Below are positions 26,401 to 40,260 of a stretch of DNA of 64,000 bases, in pieces. The position numbers and the translations under genes were made by a program. The DNA lies in contig CM022679.1 in the NCBI GenBank assembly GCA_012295275.1, positions 12,141,915 through 12,205,914 of the forward strand, given 5' to 3'. Source of the stretch: Chrysomallon squamiferum (Eukaryota > Mollusca > Gastropoda > Neomphalida > Peltospiridae). The stretch's first letter is position 1. Every line of letters starts with the position of its first letter. The notes under the pieces are model-generated. The model saw only the letters and a list, made by a program, of their open reading frames with translations, was not told where the DNA came from and ran no database searches.

Positions 26401-29400
26401 TTCAGTCCAGCATAGTAAACATCAGTGGATTATATTACAGAAATACTACATGATCTGTTTAACTAACATTTTAGACTTTGGAATAAAATAATGACAAACA
26501 TAATAACATGTTCATGCATGCATGCAGGCACGCACACACAGACACACACACACAAAAATAATTTAATAAAATAATAAAAATAAGAATGATGTGGCCTCAA
26601 GATAACAAAATGAAGACAAGGATTTACCATTTTCATGTGTCAGATTCAGAAGCACTCTTAATATAGCCAGAATACAATTGAACAATATGACACCAGGTGC
26701 AGTTTTCTTTTCTTCAGAATCCTCTGGTACAGGGAAGGCAGACATACACTCCTGACAAACTTTCAAAACACTGTAAGAGTATAATCATAAATCCGATCAA
26801 TTTAAAATTTACAAAATTTATAATAATAATAAAAAAATAATAGAGAAATAAGTGTTTCCTTAAATTATTCAAATGAGAAAATAAAATGACAAAAGATTAA
26901 AAAATAAATAATAATAATCTATTTAAAAAATAATAATAATAATATTCAAAAGATTTGAACCGTCGAGTAAGAGAGAAATTATTTTTAAAAGCCACTGATC
27001 GATCTGAACTTTCCCTGCAAAGAAAACTTCCAGATTAAGTTACACTTCATATATATTTCTGATTTGCTGGAAACAATTTGCCATTTAAAAAATAACAAGA
27101 TCAGTTTTTATGGTTTTTGTTATATAATCCTACATAATATAAATCTTTAACAAATAAAAAATTCACAGTGTACACATTTGACACTGCTTGATTTCTTTTA
27201 AGACTATCCTCTAATTTTAAATTTATGAAAAGAAATTTAATAAAGGAGAACAGAATATGGCCAATATATTAATATAAAAAATGTTTTGTTTGGATTCAAA
27301 AAAAGTGAAAATGAAATTAAAAAAGCCACACTGACTTGCCAGTTATTAATGCAAAGTATTTCTATTTCAACAAGATCTCAGATGTCTGTCAGTATTTTTT
27401 AAAGGTTATTAAAATTTGATTTTAAAAAAATATATAAATTTAAAAAAGAAAAAATTTAGAATTCTTATATGGTACCAAACAATGATTTAATAGTAGAAAT
27501 AAAACTGGCTAAAAAGAAAAAAAGTGATATTAATTTCATTACTTGCAAATGTTTTTAAATTTTCTCTGGCAAATGAGTTGGTAAAAAAAAAGTTAAAATT
27601 GATCATAAATTAAATTCAAGAGTTAATGCCCTTTAAAATGTTGATGAAATTCTTTAAAAAAAAAAAAAAAAAATTTCTTTTCAAAAAGAAATAAACTAAA
27701 TTTCTCCATTATATATTACTGTACAAATCATAATCAATTTGAAATAATAAAAAATATATTTTCCCATAATATTACAGATGGCATTAACAGAAATCAAATT
27801 TCACTTTCTAGAAGAGATTATTTCTTAATAATTAAGTGAATGAATTTGTGAAAATATATTATGTTTTGGTACATTAGGTTTGTTCCATATCTTTTTTCAA
27901 TAACTTTTAAAATGAAAATGGAAGCTGAATGAATATTTCATGACAGATTTTAATAATAAAAGTAAGTATCTGTTATATGTACTGTTGTAAATAATATGAC
28001 CCTCCACCAGTCTTGACTTCAATGCTACATCTATTAACTAGCAAGTAGGGATATTTTATACTCATTTTCCAGTAAACAGTAAAACACATACAATTGATTA
28101 GCTCATACAAAAAAAGAAAAAAACAACATAGATCTAGTGGTTCACAGTTCAAGATTAATTACATCATCTGTATCACATTTCAGACATCTAATGTAACAAG
28201 AGAACTACAGCTTAATTTAGCTAAAATGCTACATATTTTCTTATTTCTTTTTGTAAGTATGAAGTACCAACCTGCACTGTGCAGTGATAAGTTCTGCTTG
28301 TTTGTATGACAGCAAGTAAGACTGGTTATCTACATTCAAAAAGCTCACCTGTATCAAGAAAGAATTTCAGTTTAAAAACAGCTCTCAATGATCAAAACAA
28401 AAGTACACTCACACACATAATTATACAAGTAATAATCAAATAAATATTAATATTTTAAAAATGTAAGCACAAAAAAAAAAAAAAAATTAGTAGCAATAAT
28501 TTGAAAGATGCTCAATTTGCAAAGAATTTCAAAAATCTGAATTTAATTCTATAATAATATGTAAATATTTGAACTTTCAGAGTAAACAAGAATAATTTTA
28601 TTTTCAAGCAATTGGCTTTATTTATTAAATAATACAAATTTAATACAAATCTGTAGATGAAAAACAATATACAGTTATTACTAACAAGAACATTTATCTT
28701 AACCCTTTAACTCACATTTTCTAGCACTCTAAGGCATCGATCAAATCTTCTTAAACTTGGAATAGCACTATTTATACCATCATGTAGACCTTCTATGATG
28801 CTGTGTGAACATTTGGAGACTAGAATATAGAAAATTAAACAAATAAATATTAATTTTAGAAAAGAAAAGTAATGCTTAATGTGTTGAAATGATTTGAAGC
28901 CATGACTAATACTATCATAATAGTAATAAAATTAAATTTTTTTTTTTTAAAAACCCCAAACATTTCAGCCTTAAACTTTCCATTGGTAATTTCAATCTCT
29001 AAATCATTTCCTGAATCAGAGAACTTCAGTGTTGAAATAAAAATGTCATATGGATAGGATTAATACTATTAATATACTGCTATGAAGTATTAATAGTTTT
29101 ATGATTTGTAGCAATCAAAGAAAGTTCCTGTTAATATCATTTTGGAAATTTTAAAAATAAAAGCAAATGCAAAAAACCCATCTGAAATCAATATGTATAT
29201 ATAAAGATACATACATAAATATGTGTAACATAGCATACTGCTTTGTTCAGCTTTCAAAAAAAAAAAAAAAAAAAACACAGAGCATCTGCCATTCTGTAAC
29301 ATTTTAAAACAATCTAACAGGTTTTTTTGTTTTTTTAAAATTATAACCTATTATTTCAGTTACACACAAATATCAAGAACATGCATTAAAATCATTCACC

Positions 29401-32116
29401 CATAAAATAATTTTTTTAATTTTTATATATATAAAAACATTTAATATCAGCTAGTTTGACCAATACCTGGCAGAGTTATTGCCCTTCTTACTCAAACTTC
29501 ATACAATAATGTTTACCAAACTCAAACAATTAAGATACACTGCACCCAGTGCAAACTAATAAATATACTGCACCTACATAGCAAGAACTGTTTTTGTTCC
29601 AGTCGTTACAAGCCGATTAACCACTAATATTGTTTGTAATGAAATATTCTGGAATAAGAATATTTATAACACTGCAACAAAGCTAAGTATTATTTACATG
29701 TGTAATCAACTGAACTTTACTTAAACTCCAATCTTTGAATGTTTAAGAGGGATAACAAATAGAGTTCTATTTTTTGTTTTGTTTTTAGTTGTTGTTGAGG
29801 GTTTTTTTTTTTTTTTTTTTTAATGTTAGCAGTATTTTATTTTATCTGATAAATAACTTGACTTACATATACACAAAATAATGTTTTGAACAATATTAAA
29901 AAAATAATAATAATAAATAGGTAAATAAATAAATAAATCAAATTTGGTAACAGAAAACAACAAAGAAGAAATAAGAGAAGCACATTAATATGTTACAAAA
30001 AAAAAATGTATCCAGCAATTCAGTATAAAAAAGATAAAAATTAAACTGTTAAAATATGCACCACAAATATCAGACCAATGAACTTGTAATAATAATAGTA
30101 CACATAATAAGTAAACATGGTAAAGTAAACTAAAAAATTAAGCTGTATTTTTGTCCACACACCTGTATCAACTATGTGATCCAGCGCTCCCTGTGTTCTC
30201 AATTCTTCTTTGAACCACTCCCCTGCTCGTCTTGATGTCAAACTTAACAATGACTCCATTGCAAGATAGCCAGTCTGAAATTTTTTTTTAAAGTATGTAC
30301 ATAAATATTGTAAATTAGGTAAAAATAATTTTAGAAAAATATTATCAAAATTCAATTTCTGAATAATTTAAAAAAAAAACATGAAAAAAAGAAAAAAAGA
30401 AGAAGAAATAACCAATCATCACTCCTTCCAAAAAAAAAAAAAATCCACAACAATCTTTTCAATCTTAGTGATTTTTAAACTTCTTATATAAACAAAAGCA
30501 TGTTCAAAATAATTTTTGAAAGGTTAGAATATCTTTTGATTCCAAAATAGGTTAATAAAAATACCAAATTTTCCAAAAGCCCTTAGGTAAGGCATTATGT
30601 AATTAATCAATACATTTGAGAAAATGTTATTGTTCATTCTTTTTCTAAAATTAAAAATCTTTAATGGTAATATTTTGTATTACTGATGTCAATTTTTTCA
30701 TTAAAGATTGTATCTCTATCCAGCTGGTTAGTCTTTCTTATACAGTTAATTTTGCATTAACTGAAAGCATTTAAAATTTATAAGTTTGTAAAATATGTTT
30801 GATAAATATGAATTCATTTTAATTTTTTACTCCATATTTTGTATTCTGGGAATGCCATGGTGATGTTTCTTGATTAAATAAAGTCAACTTCTTTAAAAAA
30901 AAGACTATATACCTAAATGATACAAATAATATATAGTCTGAATTTATGAAAGGTAATAATAAAATAATATTTTCTTTAAAAAAAAAGACTGTAAACAAAA
31001 TACACACTGATATGATATCTGAATCAAAATTTGATGACTCTTCATGCTTCAAATCTTTTATAAGATCTTGTACTCGTGACTTTGTCTTCTCAAACTCTTT
31101 CAACTCTTCTGGATTTAGTGGCTGTAAAGTTTCTTTTTCAGAGTCAAATTCCAGCAGTCGTAACATCAGATTGAGGCTGCTGGTGTCCAGATCCATATTC
31201 AAACGATCTCGGCTAAGCATGTACATCATGGCTGCAGTACTAAGTGCAAGACTCTGTAATAAAGATATACAAATACAATCATACTGCAATGGAAATAAAC
31301 ATTTTTCTTTGTTGAATTTAAAACAAAATGCTCACTACTATCACTATAATAATGATAAATAAAACAGTGATTTGAAGGAGGAAAAATATTTCAAAACTGA
31401 AAATAACTGCAACAAAATCATATGGCTCTATGTCCTGAAATAATGTTGAACAGTTCATTTAACTGATTATTAATGTGGACAGAGATACTGAAATACTTAC
31501 AGGATCTGTGCAGGCATCATGAAGCGAACTGAAGATTTTGGTGACAGTACCATGAGCTCTCAGATGCATCCTAAATGCAGGCATTGTACACTTTGTAGCT
31601 AATTGAATACAGCTGTAAAAAATATAAAACAATACAAGTTAGTAACCAAAGATTAATAATAATATAAATAAATACATTAAAAATGTTAAACTAATTTCCA
31701 AGTACACCAAGGTAAATTAAATTAAATTACAATATAGTTTTTCTTTTTCTTTCATTAAATAAAAAATTGATAGTAAAAAAATAAAAATATTAAAATGGTA
31801 TTTAAAGACTATCTGGTTCTTTGCTTTACGGGATGTAACTGATTAAACAAGTTCTTTATGAAAAATTCTACCTTGCTACAAGGTACCAATTTTTTAATTT
31901 CTTTATCCACAACAATGAAATTGTTGTCACTATATGCATTTTTGATAAGACTGAACACAATCATTGGATAAAAGGTCACCTTAAACATCGAATGGAAATA
32001 GGTTCAGTATTCTGAAGACCATCCAGAAGGTATTCTACATCATCAGTGAATTCCTGGGTCTCTCCACTTTCCTGAACTTCAAAGGCTTGTTTCACATTGC
32101 GTACCACAGTGAATAA
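22910..32116 (-). CDS. WAPL: WAPL conserved C-terminal (WAPL/HEAT) domain exons
   Basis: Thirteen exons encode residues from about 745 to 1,290, the conserved helical-repeat WAPL domain that binds cohesin. It starts [13 protein letters not shown] and ends in a short helix before the stop at 22,910-22,912. Exon 24,416-24,191 carries a charged, low-conservation insert (Glu/Lys/Asn-rich, ending [10 protein letters not shown]) in the place where the human protein also has a variable acidic loop. Conservation resumes with [11 protein letters not shown]. No frameshift or internal stop is needed. The segment of residues 1007-1054 is shorter and more divergent than I recall from vertebrates, but phases across it agree. 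Confidence 0.92.
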
Positions 32117-35100
32117 CTGAAACATACATTTTATTGGTGAAAGAATAAAAATTTAAGTGTGTGGGGGCGTTTCGATGGGAGGTTAAGTACACACACACAC
32201 ACACACAATGTAGACATTACACAGTTGTGACTAGACAGTTCTGAATAATAATAAAATCTGACTGAATTTTATGTTTAATTTTAGAGTCTGAATGCCTGCC
32301 ACTCCTGGACTCTTGTAACTGCAGATCACAGAATTTGTTGAAATATATGTTCGTTATTAAAATCTATATGATCCCCATCCATAAGAAAGAATAATTTTAT
32401 TTAAGATCATAATTTTAACACTGGAAAAAATTGTTCATAATAATATTATTATTAAGTAATGAAGAAATAGCATCCAAAAACAATGTACTAGTCTATAAAA
32501 TGACTGTCCCTAATAATTAAAGAACACAAAATTCAACAATTTTATTTTTATCCTTAATTTTGTTCAGTGTTTTTATCAATGCTACATTAACAGATAGTTT
32601 GTGTGCAAATGACATGCATACAGAGCAAAAACACGTCAATCATAAATTGTCACATTCATTTAATACAAATTTTTAACATCTAGGCATAATTTATTTCAAC
32701 ATGAACTCAATTTTGGCAATTTACAGTTATAATTTTATAAACAGGTCAGGTATTATTTAAATCATATACATATTTATTTAAATAAGTCGCTATGATTAAA
32801 GAAATATTTCTAGTGTCCTTTCTTTAATTTAGAAAAATATTGGGTAAAACTGCTTTTCCTAAAATAAAATAAACAAAAAATGGCATTTTCTTATTTTAGT
32901 TAGTCATTTAAATAGTTACCTGTCTGTGTTCCCTGCTGACTCGCAGAGAAGTATAGGCATCTTCACCTCCCCGTCCCTGCCAATGAACTTTGCGACTTAT
33001 TTTCAGTTCTTCACTACAACTTTCTTCTTCAAAGTCATCTGCATTAGAGGTTTTTGTTTCTTTTTTGGAACGTCCACGAGACGTGACAGTTGCCTGAAAA
33101 ATAAACATTAAGTTGATTTAAATTTTAAAATACAAACTTAAATAATACCATTTATTCTTAAAAAATTAAAGCAATACTGTTATATGTCAGAAATAAGGAA
33201 ATGCTATGTCTGGCCTAAAACAAAATAAAAGCAACATAATATTTCATAATATTAATTTTAAGTTATATTTTGCATAAAATAAGCAAGCAGATTGTTTTGA
33301 AACAATATGGTTCAAGCAAAAGAAAATTTAAAAACTACTTCTGTTTCTCTTCATATGCTCATAAATTGCGTCTTTTAATTAAATAGAAAATATGTGTATC
33401 ACATTCAGATATCAAATAACTAATTTCAGTGAACATATCCACATGACTGTCATAGACTATAAAATTCAGATTATATGTATTTTATATGCATTAATTTAAA
33501 AAGTATGCTAACATTTACAATTTTCATTTATTCCAAAAAATTCATACCAACCATCTAAAATGTGCATTAAATACACCCATTATATCTAATCCTTCTTTAC
33601 AATTTTTAAAAACAAATTATTATATTTTGTTGCCTAAATTCTGTTTATGCATTAAAAAACATATACACACTAACCTCCTTCATATCACTGTCATTTTCTT
33701 GCCATGATCTTGCATTATAAACAGCTTTTGTTGGTGACTAGAAAAAAGAAAAAAAATGATAATGTAATAATAATAATAAAAATAACAATATAAAACACTA
33801 ATATTTTTTTTTCTTTTTCAACAGTTCTCCAATAAACCACATGCAAAACGTAATAATAAATTAGTTTATCTTTTCACTTTTGTAATTATAAAAAACTTAA
33901 TATTTGATTATGAAGTACATTTAGTGATTTGGTTTTTAATTATTTAAATAAATACAACAGAACCTGTCTATAGAGGATAAAATATTAACTTTAAAATTTA
34001 TCCAGACTGGAGAGATATCTGGTGCAAACAGGCTGACATCTCATAACATTATTTTCTTTTTTATTTCTTTTCTTTTTTCTTTTTCTTTTTTAAATGTATG
34101 GAGTTATTTCCTTTATCAGAACTGACTGAAATGTTCTAATATATCCTGAAATTAGAATACAAACAAAATTTGAGACAGAGAAATCTGACCGATTTTGATA
34201 GGCAGTACACTCAAGATTAAGTTTTGACAGGTTCCATTTTATTTATGTGTTGAAAAATAATAGTAATAATAATTCTTAAAAATATCCTGAGTTACTAACT
34301 TTTCCAGGACTTTGCAGTAGACGTCTCCGAAGATCTGAACCACTGAGGCTGCTCTTGGAACTCTTTGATTTAAAGAATCTTCTTGACTTGGGATGCTCCT
34401 GTTCAGATTGTTGACTTCCACTCAAGGATGAAGGACTTTCTTCATGGGAACAATTGGACCCTTCAGAAGGATTACCCACAGAATCAGTATCTGCTTCAGT
34501 ATCCAATTTCTGCCGTTTTGGTGCAATGCCATCTTCCACACCTGCTTCCTCACTAACACCTGTACTGGTTTTCTCAGATTCTGACAACTCCATGGGTTCT
34601 TCAGCCTTTACACTAAGTTCAAGGGCAGTTGATTCACAAACTGGCGATAACACAGGTGGTTCTGGTGAATCTGGCATGGAATCCTCAGGCAAAGCATATT
34701 CAATATACTGTGGCTTTGGTGGACCTCTTGATTTGAAAATCTTGTATTTCTTTCCTGATGCTGGTGTTCCTGTGCTATCACTTGCATAGCTTTCACTGTC
34801 TGTCATTGTCACAACTTTTTCCAATATTGGCGCCTCCTGAGCAGAAGAAACACATGATTCTTGAGAACTACTAGGCACAGATTTAACACTTTCTGGAGTT
34901 TTCCTTGATTTAGGGGTTTGTTTCTGTGACAGCGGAGAAGCACTATGTGTAGCTGATGAATTAGGGTCATTTTTATTTCTATAGGATAAATGACTTGTTT
35001 TGGAATCAGACCTTTTCTTAGAAATAACTGGCTTAAAACTTTCATTCTGACTTTTGCTAGCATCCTCTTCTTCAAATGGCACAGGTGTTTCATTGTCTGT

Positions 35101-36294
35101 TTCCTGATCTGCCAAGGACTGTACAACATCATCTATAATATTTGAACGAACTTGGCTAAAATCCTGATTCATTCTGAAATACTTTGATTGCACATCCTTC
35201 CTTTTCTCTTTATCAGACACTTTTGGTTTGCACACCACGATTACTGTCTTACCTTTCTGGTCATCAGACTGAATTTCTGCCTTTGAAATAATGACACTGT
35301 TGTCAAGCTTGTACAGAGTGTCACCTGCTAAACCTTTTCTGATTGCATATTGTTTCTTATACTCTTCCAAAAGAACAGGATCGTTATATTTAGACACTCT
35401 CTTTCGAGGACTCTTAGTCATGGTAGATGGCTTGTGAGTAGTGTCATCAAACACATCAACTGTTTCTACCACAGATGAGGTTGAGGAAGATGATGATGTA
35501 TCTAAGAATGCTGTATGTCTGCTACCGTAAGTTTTTTGAGGTTTCTTCATGAACTGAACTGGGAAAATATCATCGTCGTCTTCAAAAGCATTATCACTGG
35601 CAGTATTAGCAACTTGTAGTGAGCTTTTGGTTGACTGATCACACTTCAGTTTTTTGGAATGTTCAGTTGCAGATGTTTTGGGTTTGTCACTTTCTTGACT
35701 ACTTTCTCCTTCATCTGACCAATCCCCAAAACCAAAATCTTTAACAGGACTTTTAGTCTTCGGTTCAGCATTTTGCTGTCTCTTTTGCTCAATTTTACTA
35801 CTAAAAGGAGTTCGTGAATATGTTTTAGCTACTTTCGAATTAAAATTGAAGGAAACTTCAGCATCATCTTCTTCCTCAGAAACATCAAGTACTGTATCTT
35901 GAACCAGGACATCCTCCTTTTTTTCTTCAGAACTTCTGGTCATTATACGAGTTCCTGGAAGGCGTGTGCTGCCAACAACCACTACATTGGTTGTCTGCTT
36001 CTTGACTGGACTGTTACGTTTGCTTGCATCTTCATCAAAGCTAAATGGATCACCAACATTTTTTACTTGTTTTTGTTTGTAGCTACCTTCCGGAATTTCA
36101 CCTTTCAGTCGCTGACTTTCTCTAAGGGCAATAAAATTTGTTTTGCCCCATTTTGTATGAGTTGAGGCTGCTTTGATATGGGCTGGCTTTGCAGTGACTG
36201 CATCATCAAATGCACGACTACTGGTGCTTTCCTTTGTTCTTCCATAGGTCCTAACTCCGAGTCGCCTTGATGAACTTGTGGCACCAGTACTCAT
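22910..36294 (-). CDS. WAPL: WAPL cohesin release factor (wings apart-like), 16 coding exons
   Basis: WAPL opens the cohesin ring with PDS5 and so releases cohesin from chromosomes in prophase and interphase. Coding exons in transcript order are 36294-34300, 33737-33675, 33093-32920, 32116-31980, 31612-31501, 31253-31008, 30274-30163, 28819-28716, 28348-28272, 26770-26628, 26192-26077, 25335-25219, 24416-24191, 23877-23789, 23356-23261 and 22975-22910. Every junction is AG/GT and phases agree throughout, giving 3,873 nt or 1,290 residues (human WAPL is about 1,190). Signature stretches match my memory of human [65 protein letters not shown] and the end QVIEVLESC. The start is the ATG four bases after the acceptor at 36,298, so a non-coding first exon must lie upstream. 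Introns run from about 0.3 to 1.5 kb, and I see no gene in them. Confidence 0.95.
25864..25939. repeat. 35-bp tandem duplication in a WAPL intron
   Basis: The unit with core AAAGCATTCTTGAATACAG occurs twice in direct succession, nearly identical. It lies between WAPL exons 12 and 11. The identity suggests a recent local duplication. Confidence 0.85.
34300..36294 (-). CDS. WAPL: WAPL first coding exon: disordered, PDS5-binding N-terminal half
   Basis: One 665-codon exon encodes the whole N-terminal half. It is rich in Ser, Lys, Glu and Asp and looks intrinsically disordered. Family landmarks in order are RTYGRT (residues 15-20, where vertebrate WAPL has KTYSR), THTKWG (45-50), [10 protein letters not shown] (81-90, matching the first vertebrate FGF-type PDS5/cohesin-contact motif but reading FSF), KTYSRT (157-162), DFGFGDW (186-192, a canonical FGF) and KTYGSRH (254-260). 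The later part has acidic and Ser-Pro-rich segments and basic clusters such as SPRKR that could act in nuclear import. The donor after CCT-GGA-AAA is GTTAGT. Confidence 0.93.
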
Positions 36295-37849
36295 AATTCT
36301 GTAAGTAAATATTAATATAACATTTTTTTTATAATAATTAAACATGTTAAAATAAATAAATAAATAAAAATATTACATAATAATAATGTGCAAATTTATC
36401 CTTCATCAACACCAAAAATGCTTTGTGAAATTTAAGCAAAACATGTTGTTGTAAAATAAGTAACATGTTCCTGTTTTATTATTTATAACCAACTTTACCC
36501 CTAATAATTTTTGCTGAGAGTATATTTTGTCTGTATACACAAGATCAGTAAATATGAATGTTATTTTGGAGAATGTGTTTCTGTTTTTACATGAATAATA
36601 TTATTAATACGATTTTACATAACAATAGCAAACCGTTCCAAAAACATTATAGAAAAATATTATATTAATTTGTACAAAAATTAAGTTTGTAATACCATAT
36701 AATAACATTCACTGATGACATTGTATTATCAATATTACATCATTTCCATCATCAACTGTCTGTGTGTGTGCGTGCGTGCATGTGTGATATGTATCCTTAC
36801 AGCATGTCTAAATATATAGATCCAAAGACAGCAATATATCATTTTACATTTACACTTGATCAGTGATTCTTGCCTTCTTCTTTTTTAAAAGATAAAATGA
36901 TTAAAATTGTTATCTCTGACAATTATAAAATTAATTTTAAAAATTAAATAAAAAATAAGCCCCACCCATTTGCATGAAAGAAATAATTTCACTTTATTTT
37001 AACGGTTATGGAAAAGTATGGCATTCTAAAATGGCACTATCATAAATGAGTTTAAATTTAGATTCACAAATGGAATGAAGTGTATATATAAAAAATACAT
37101 GTCAGTGTTAATTTTTTTTATATCTGTAAATGAATCAAAATATGCAGGAACAATATTTATGACCTGTTTATTACACATATTCAAATGAATTTATTCATTA
37201 CTGAGCACTGTGATAGTCAAACAAGGTGAGTGAGTGAGTGAGTGAGTGTGTATGTGTGTGTGTGTGTGTGTGTGTGAAGAAAACTAAAAGAAAAATAAAT
37301 ATGGATCACTGGATGTACATCTAAAATATTTAAAATTAATATTGGTAATAATATTGCTTATATGTTGAGAAAACACTGAGTGAAAAGTGAAGGGAGGATG
37401 ACAGAAAGGAAACAGATTTTGAATTTAACTACGTAACACTTCACAGCTTCTAGTTCTAGTAATAAATTAAAACAAATTTTAATTAAATCATTTGGTTTAA
37501 AATAAAAAAGAACGGACATTATATAGTAATACAATCTGTCATAAGTTACAAATTATTTATCTAGATCACATATAAATGCAAAATGAAATTAAATAAGTGC
37601 TATACATAAATGCAAACTACGCCCAAGACGATCATGGTTAGGGAACTGTTGAAACAGAAAATGTTAAGACAAACCACGGAAACAAATGATTGGTAAGAAA
37701 CACCGACATTACACCTTCATCAATAATAAAAACTAGTCTAGAGCAGTCATTAGGCATACCTACCAAATTTCTTAGGTCTTATTTATGCTTTTATGTGACA
37801 GTGAATTATAAAAGGTGAAAAATACAGCCACAATAACACAAATACTTCG

Positions 37850-37910
37850 CGTTGACCGCCATTTTTCCTGTGTGAAAGGTTTTGCAGGAACAGCGCATGC
37901 GCAGAACGCC
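37850..37910 (-). promoter_or_regulatory. Candidate WAPL promoter: NRF1 and YY1 sites
   Basis: A perfect NRF1 palindrome GCGCATGCGC lies at 37,893-37,902. A YY1-type word AAAATGGCGG (minus strand) lies at 37,865-37,856, about 30 bp downstream in the WAPL direction. This pairing is typical of animal housekeeping promoters, where the YY1 word sits just after the start of transcription. It lies 1.6 kb upstream of the first recognised WAPL exon, so it would begin the missing 5' exon. That exon and its donor are not proven; GAA|GTATTT at about 37,846 is one option. Confidence 0.55.
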
Positions 37911-38683
37911 AAATAACGTAAGTTATTTACAAATTTCAAGGCACAGTTTCGTATCAATCGTTAATGGGAGACAACTTTTGATGTCTTATTTTATGGTTAC
38001 CTCATTATATCCCATTTATTGTTCATTTACTATTAATTTTACTTTTTGAAAAACGAACGAAATAATCAACATCATACAAAATATTCAAATAAATGATAAC
38101 ATGTCAGTATTTTCCACTATGATGCACCTACTTTTTATGTTCCTGTTACTCTTTTGAAATAAATGTAGGTATAGTTCCAATCACTGGATAATGTTTTCCT
38201 AAAATAGAATAGGAAACTTACTTAATCCTTCTAAATTTAACAGCTTAGTTCTTCATATGCCTCACCGTACATTAATGAATAGTTACACATTTCCTAGAAT
38301 TAAAATAGAATATAACTGTTTAAAGGGTTTAAAAATATTGTGTCCTCAAAATAATCGGTGATAAACTATTTACTAGGTCTGAGTTTAGCTGACATAGAAA
38401 ACCATATTTAAAACAAAATAACTTAAGAAGCTGTGGTAACCAGAACTAAGAAGCCAGCAAATCAATACTGTATGAAAACAACCAGCCCATGTAACAAGTA
38501 ACTTCTGTTCAGAAAATTAAACACTTTTTAGTTTCTTTTCATAATTTAAATTATTTATTTAAACAAAGATGATGATGATTCTATTCACTTATTGATAAGA
38601 AATGCAAACATATGTGCATAATGGTACAAGAAAAACATCAGCAAATATATAGATTTTGATCACAAATACTGCAACAGATGGGA

Positions 38684-38742
<59 letters not shown>

Positions 38743-40260
38743 CAACAATAACAAATGTTTTTGTAATTATAATAATGATAAAAACAATGAAACAATAACC
38801 AAGTCACAGAGAAAAAAATCATTTAATAGAGTAGTGTACAACTCCAATCACATAACATATTATATAACACTGAATATACATCATTCAGGAACAATTGTTA
38901 TTTTTAAGATGCTTTCACATTACAAAATATCCATTATATTTAGACAATCTAGACTACAGTTCACATCTGAATTTATGAAAAAAAGAAAGAAAAAAAGATA
39001 AAGAAAAATAAAAATAAAAATAATAATAATAAAATAAAAATTATATGTACGTGAACTAAGCCATAGAAATTAATAATGTATATACAACCATCTGAATTTT
39101 CCTTTACAAAACAAAGAGCTCATTAACATACAGGGTTTAAAAAATTGTATAAATATATAATTGTAATGCATAAATAACAAAAACAGAAAAAAATAATTAA
39201 GGCACATTGAATATTATACAGAAATGTTCAATCTGACTACTTTTATTCAGCAGAAAAGTCTAGCTCAGGGCAAATTATTATTATTATTATTATTTATGGG
39301 GTTTTTGGTTACAGAGTATGAATTTATTAAAAATAATTTATTTCATTAACTAAAGAAACCTGCATTATTTTAACAGAACTTAATGCTAAACTACAAATGA
39401 GTGCATACTAAAAGAGACAGGAAAGATGTTCACAAATGATACTACAAGCTCTTCCATAAACATGTATTTTAAAAAATATATAAAATAATTGTTGCACCAT
39501 TCAAACAAATGATTTTTTTTTTCATTAGAACAATATCATTTTCACAAAAAACCCACATTCAGATCAAAGAACAGTTAAACATCATATACGCACTCCTTAT
39601 GACTGATTCCCCCAAAAAGTAAAAAATGTAATAATATAAATATTCAACATTCATATTTTGAAAATGCAGAATTAAATACATTATATTCTGTTAAAGTGTA
39701 CCTTTGGTGATGAATATGTAAAGATTTTATACTTTTTTACATCACTTTGTTTGTCTTTGCTAATAATGAGGGATGACAATAAAATAACAAGTTTTTGTAT
39801 TTTTGTGATTTATTTTTACCATAATGAACTCATTATATTATTATGATAAAATTACATATTAGGAAAGATTAGGAAAAAAATTCCTTGGATGTCTGTAACA
39901 TGCTTTTAGGCTGTTCCTTGGTACCCCATAGATACAAAGAAAACACATTAAAACCTGATTCAATACAAAGAGAAAAAACAGAAATTGATATTCCACGTTA
40001 TCTGAACACTTTAGGGATACTGCAAACATTTTTATCATGGAATCAGTTAAGATTTTACTTATAAATTAATACATGCTTTGGTCATAATTTAACTAAATGA
40101 ATATAAAATTACTGCAATTAATGTACATGATTATTTAAAAACTGACAAAGATTAGAGAAGTTATTATGCAGTGTAAATCAAGTTCAGGATCAAAACAAAA
40201 AATATTCTTCAGATCCTTGAGCAAAATACTTTGGGAATGTTGATTTAGGATGATTATCTT
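37911..40260. other. Intergenic region between WAPL and erlin
   Basis: No gene is seen. It holds an (AAT)n microsatellite and A/T-rich sequence. The right part must contain the 3' UTR of the erlin gene, but I cannot choose among several AATAAA-like words. Confidence 0.5.
38684..38752. repeat. (AAT)n(CAA)n microsatellite
   Basis: About 18 AAT units followed by AACAACAACAATAAC. It gives spurious poly-Asn and poly-Tyr frames. Confidence 0.95.

Noticed and set aside
30819-31007. Extension of the WAPL exon frame past 31,008
   Set aside because: The donor after GATATCATATCA joins in phase to 30,274, giving [12 protein letters not shown] as in the family. The extension is intron.
34454-34796. Open frames antisense or out of frame to WAPL exon 1
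   Set aside because: They are shadows of the Ser/Glu-rich coding exon.
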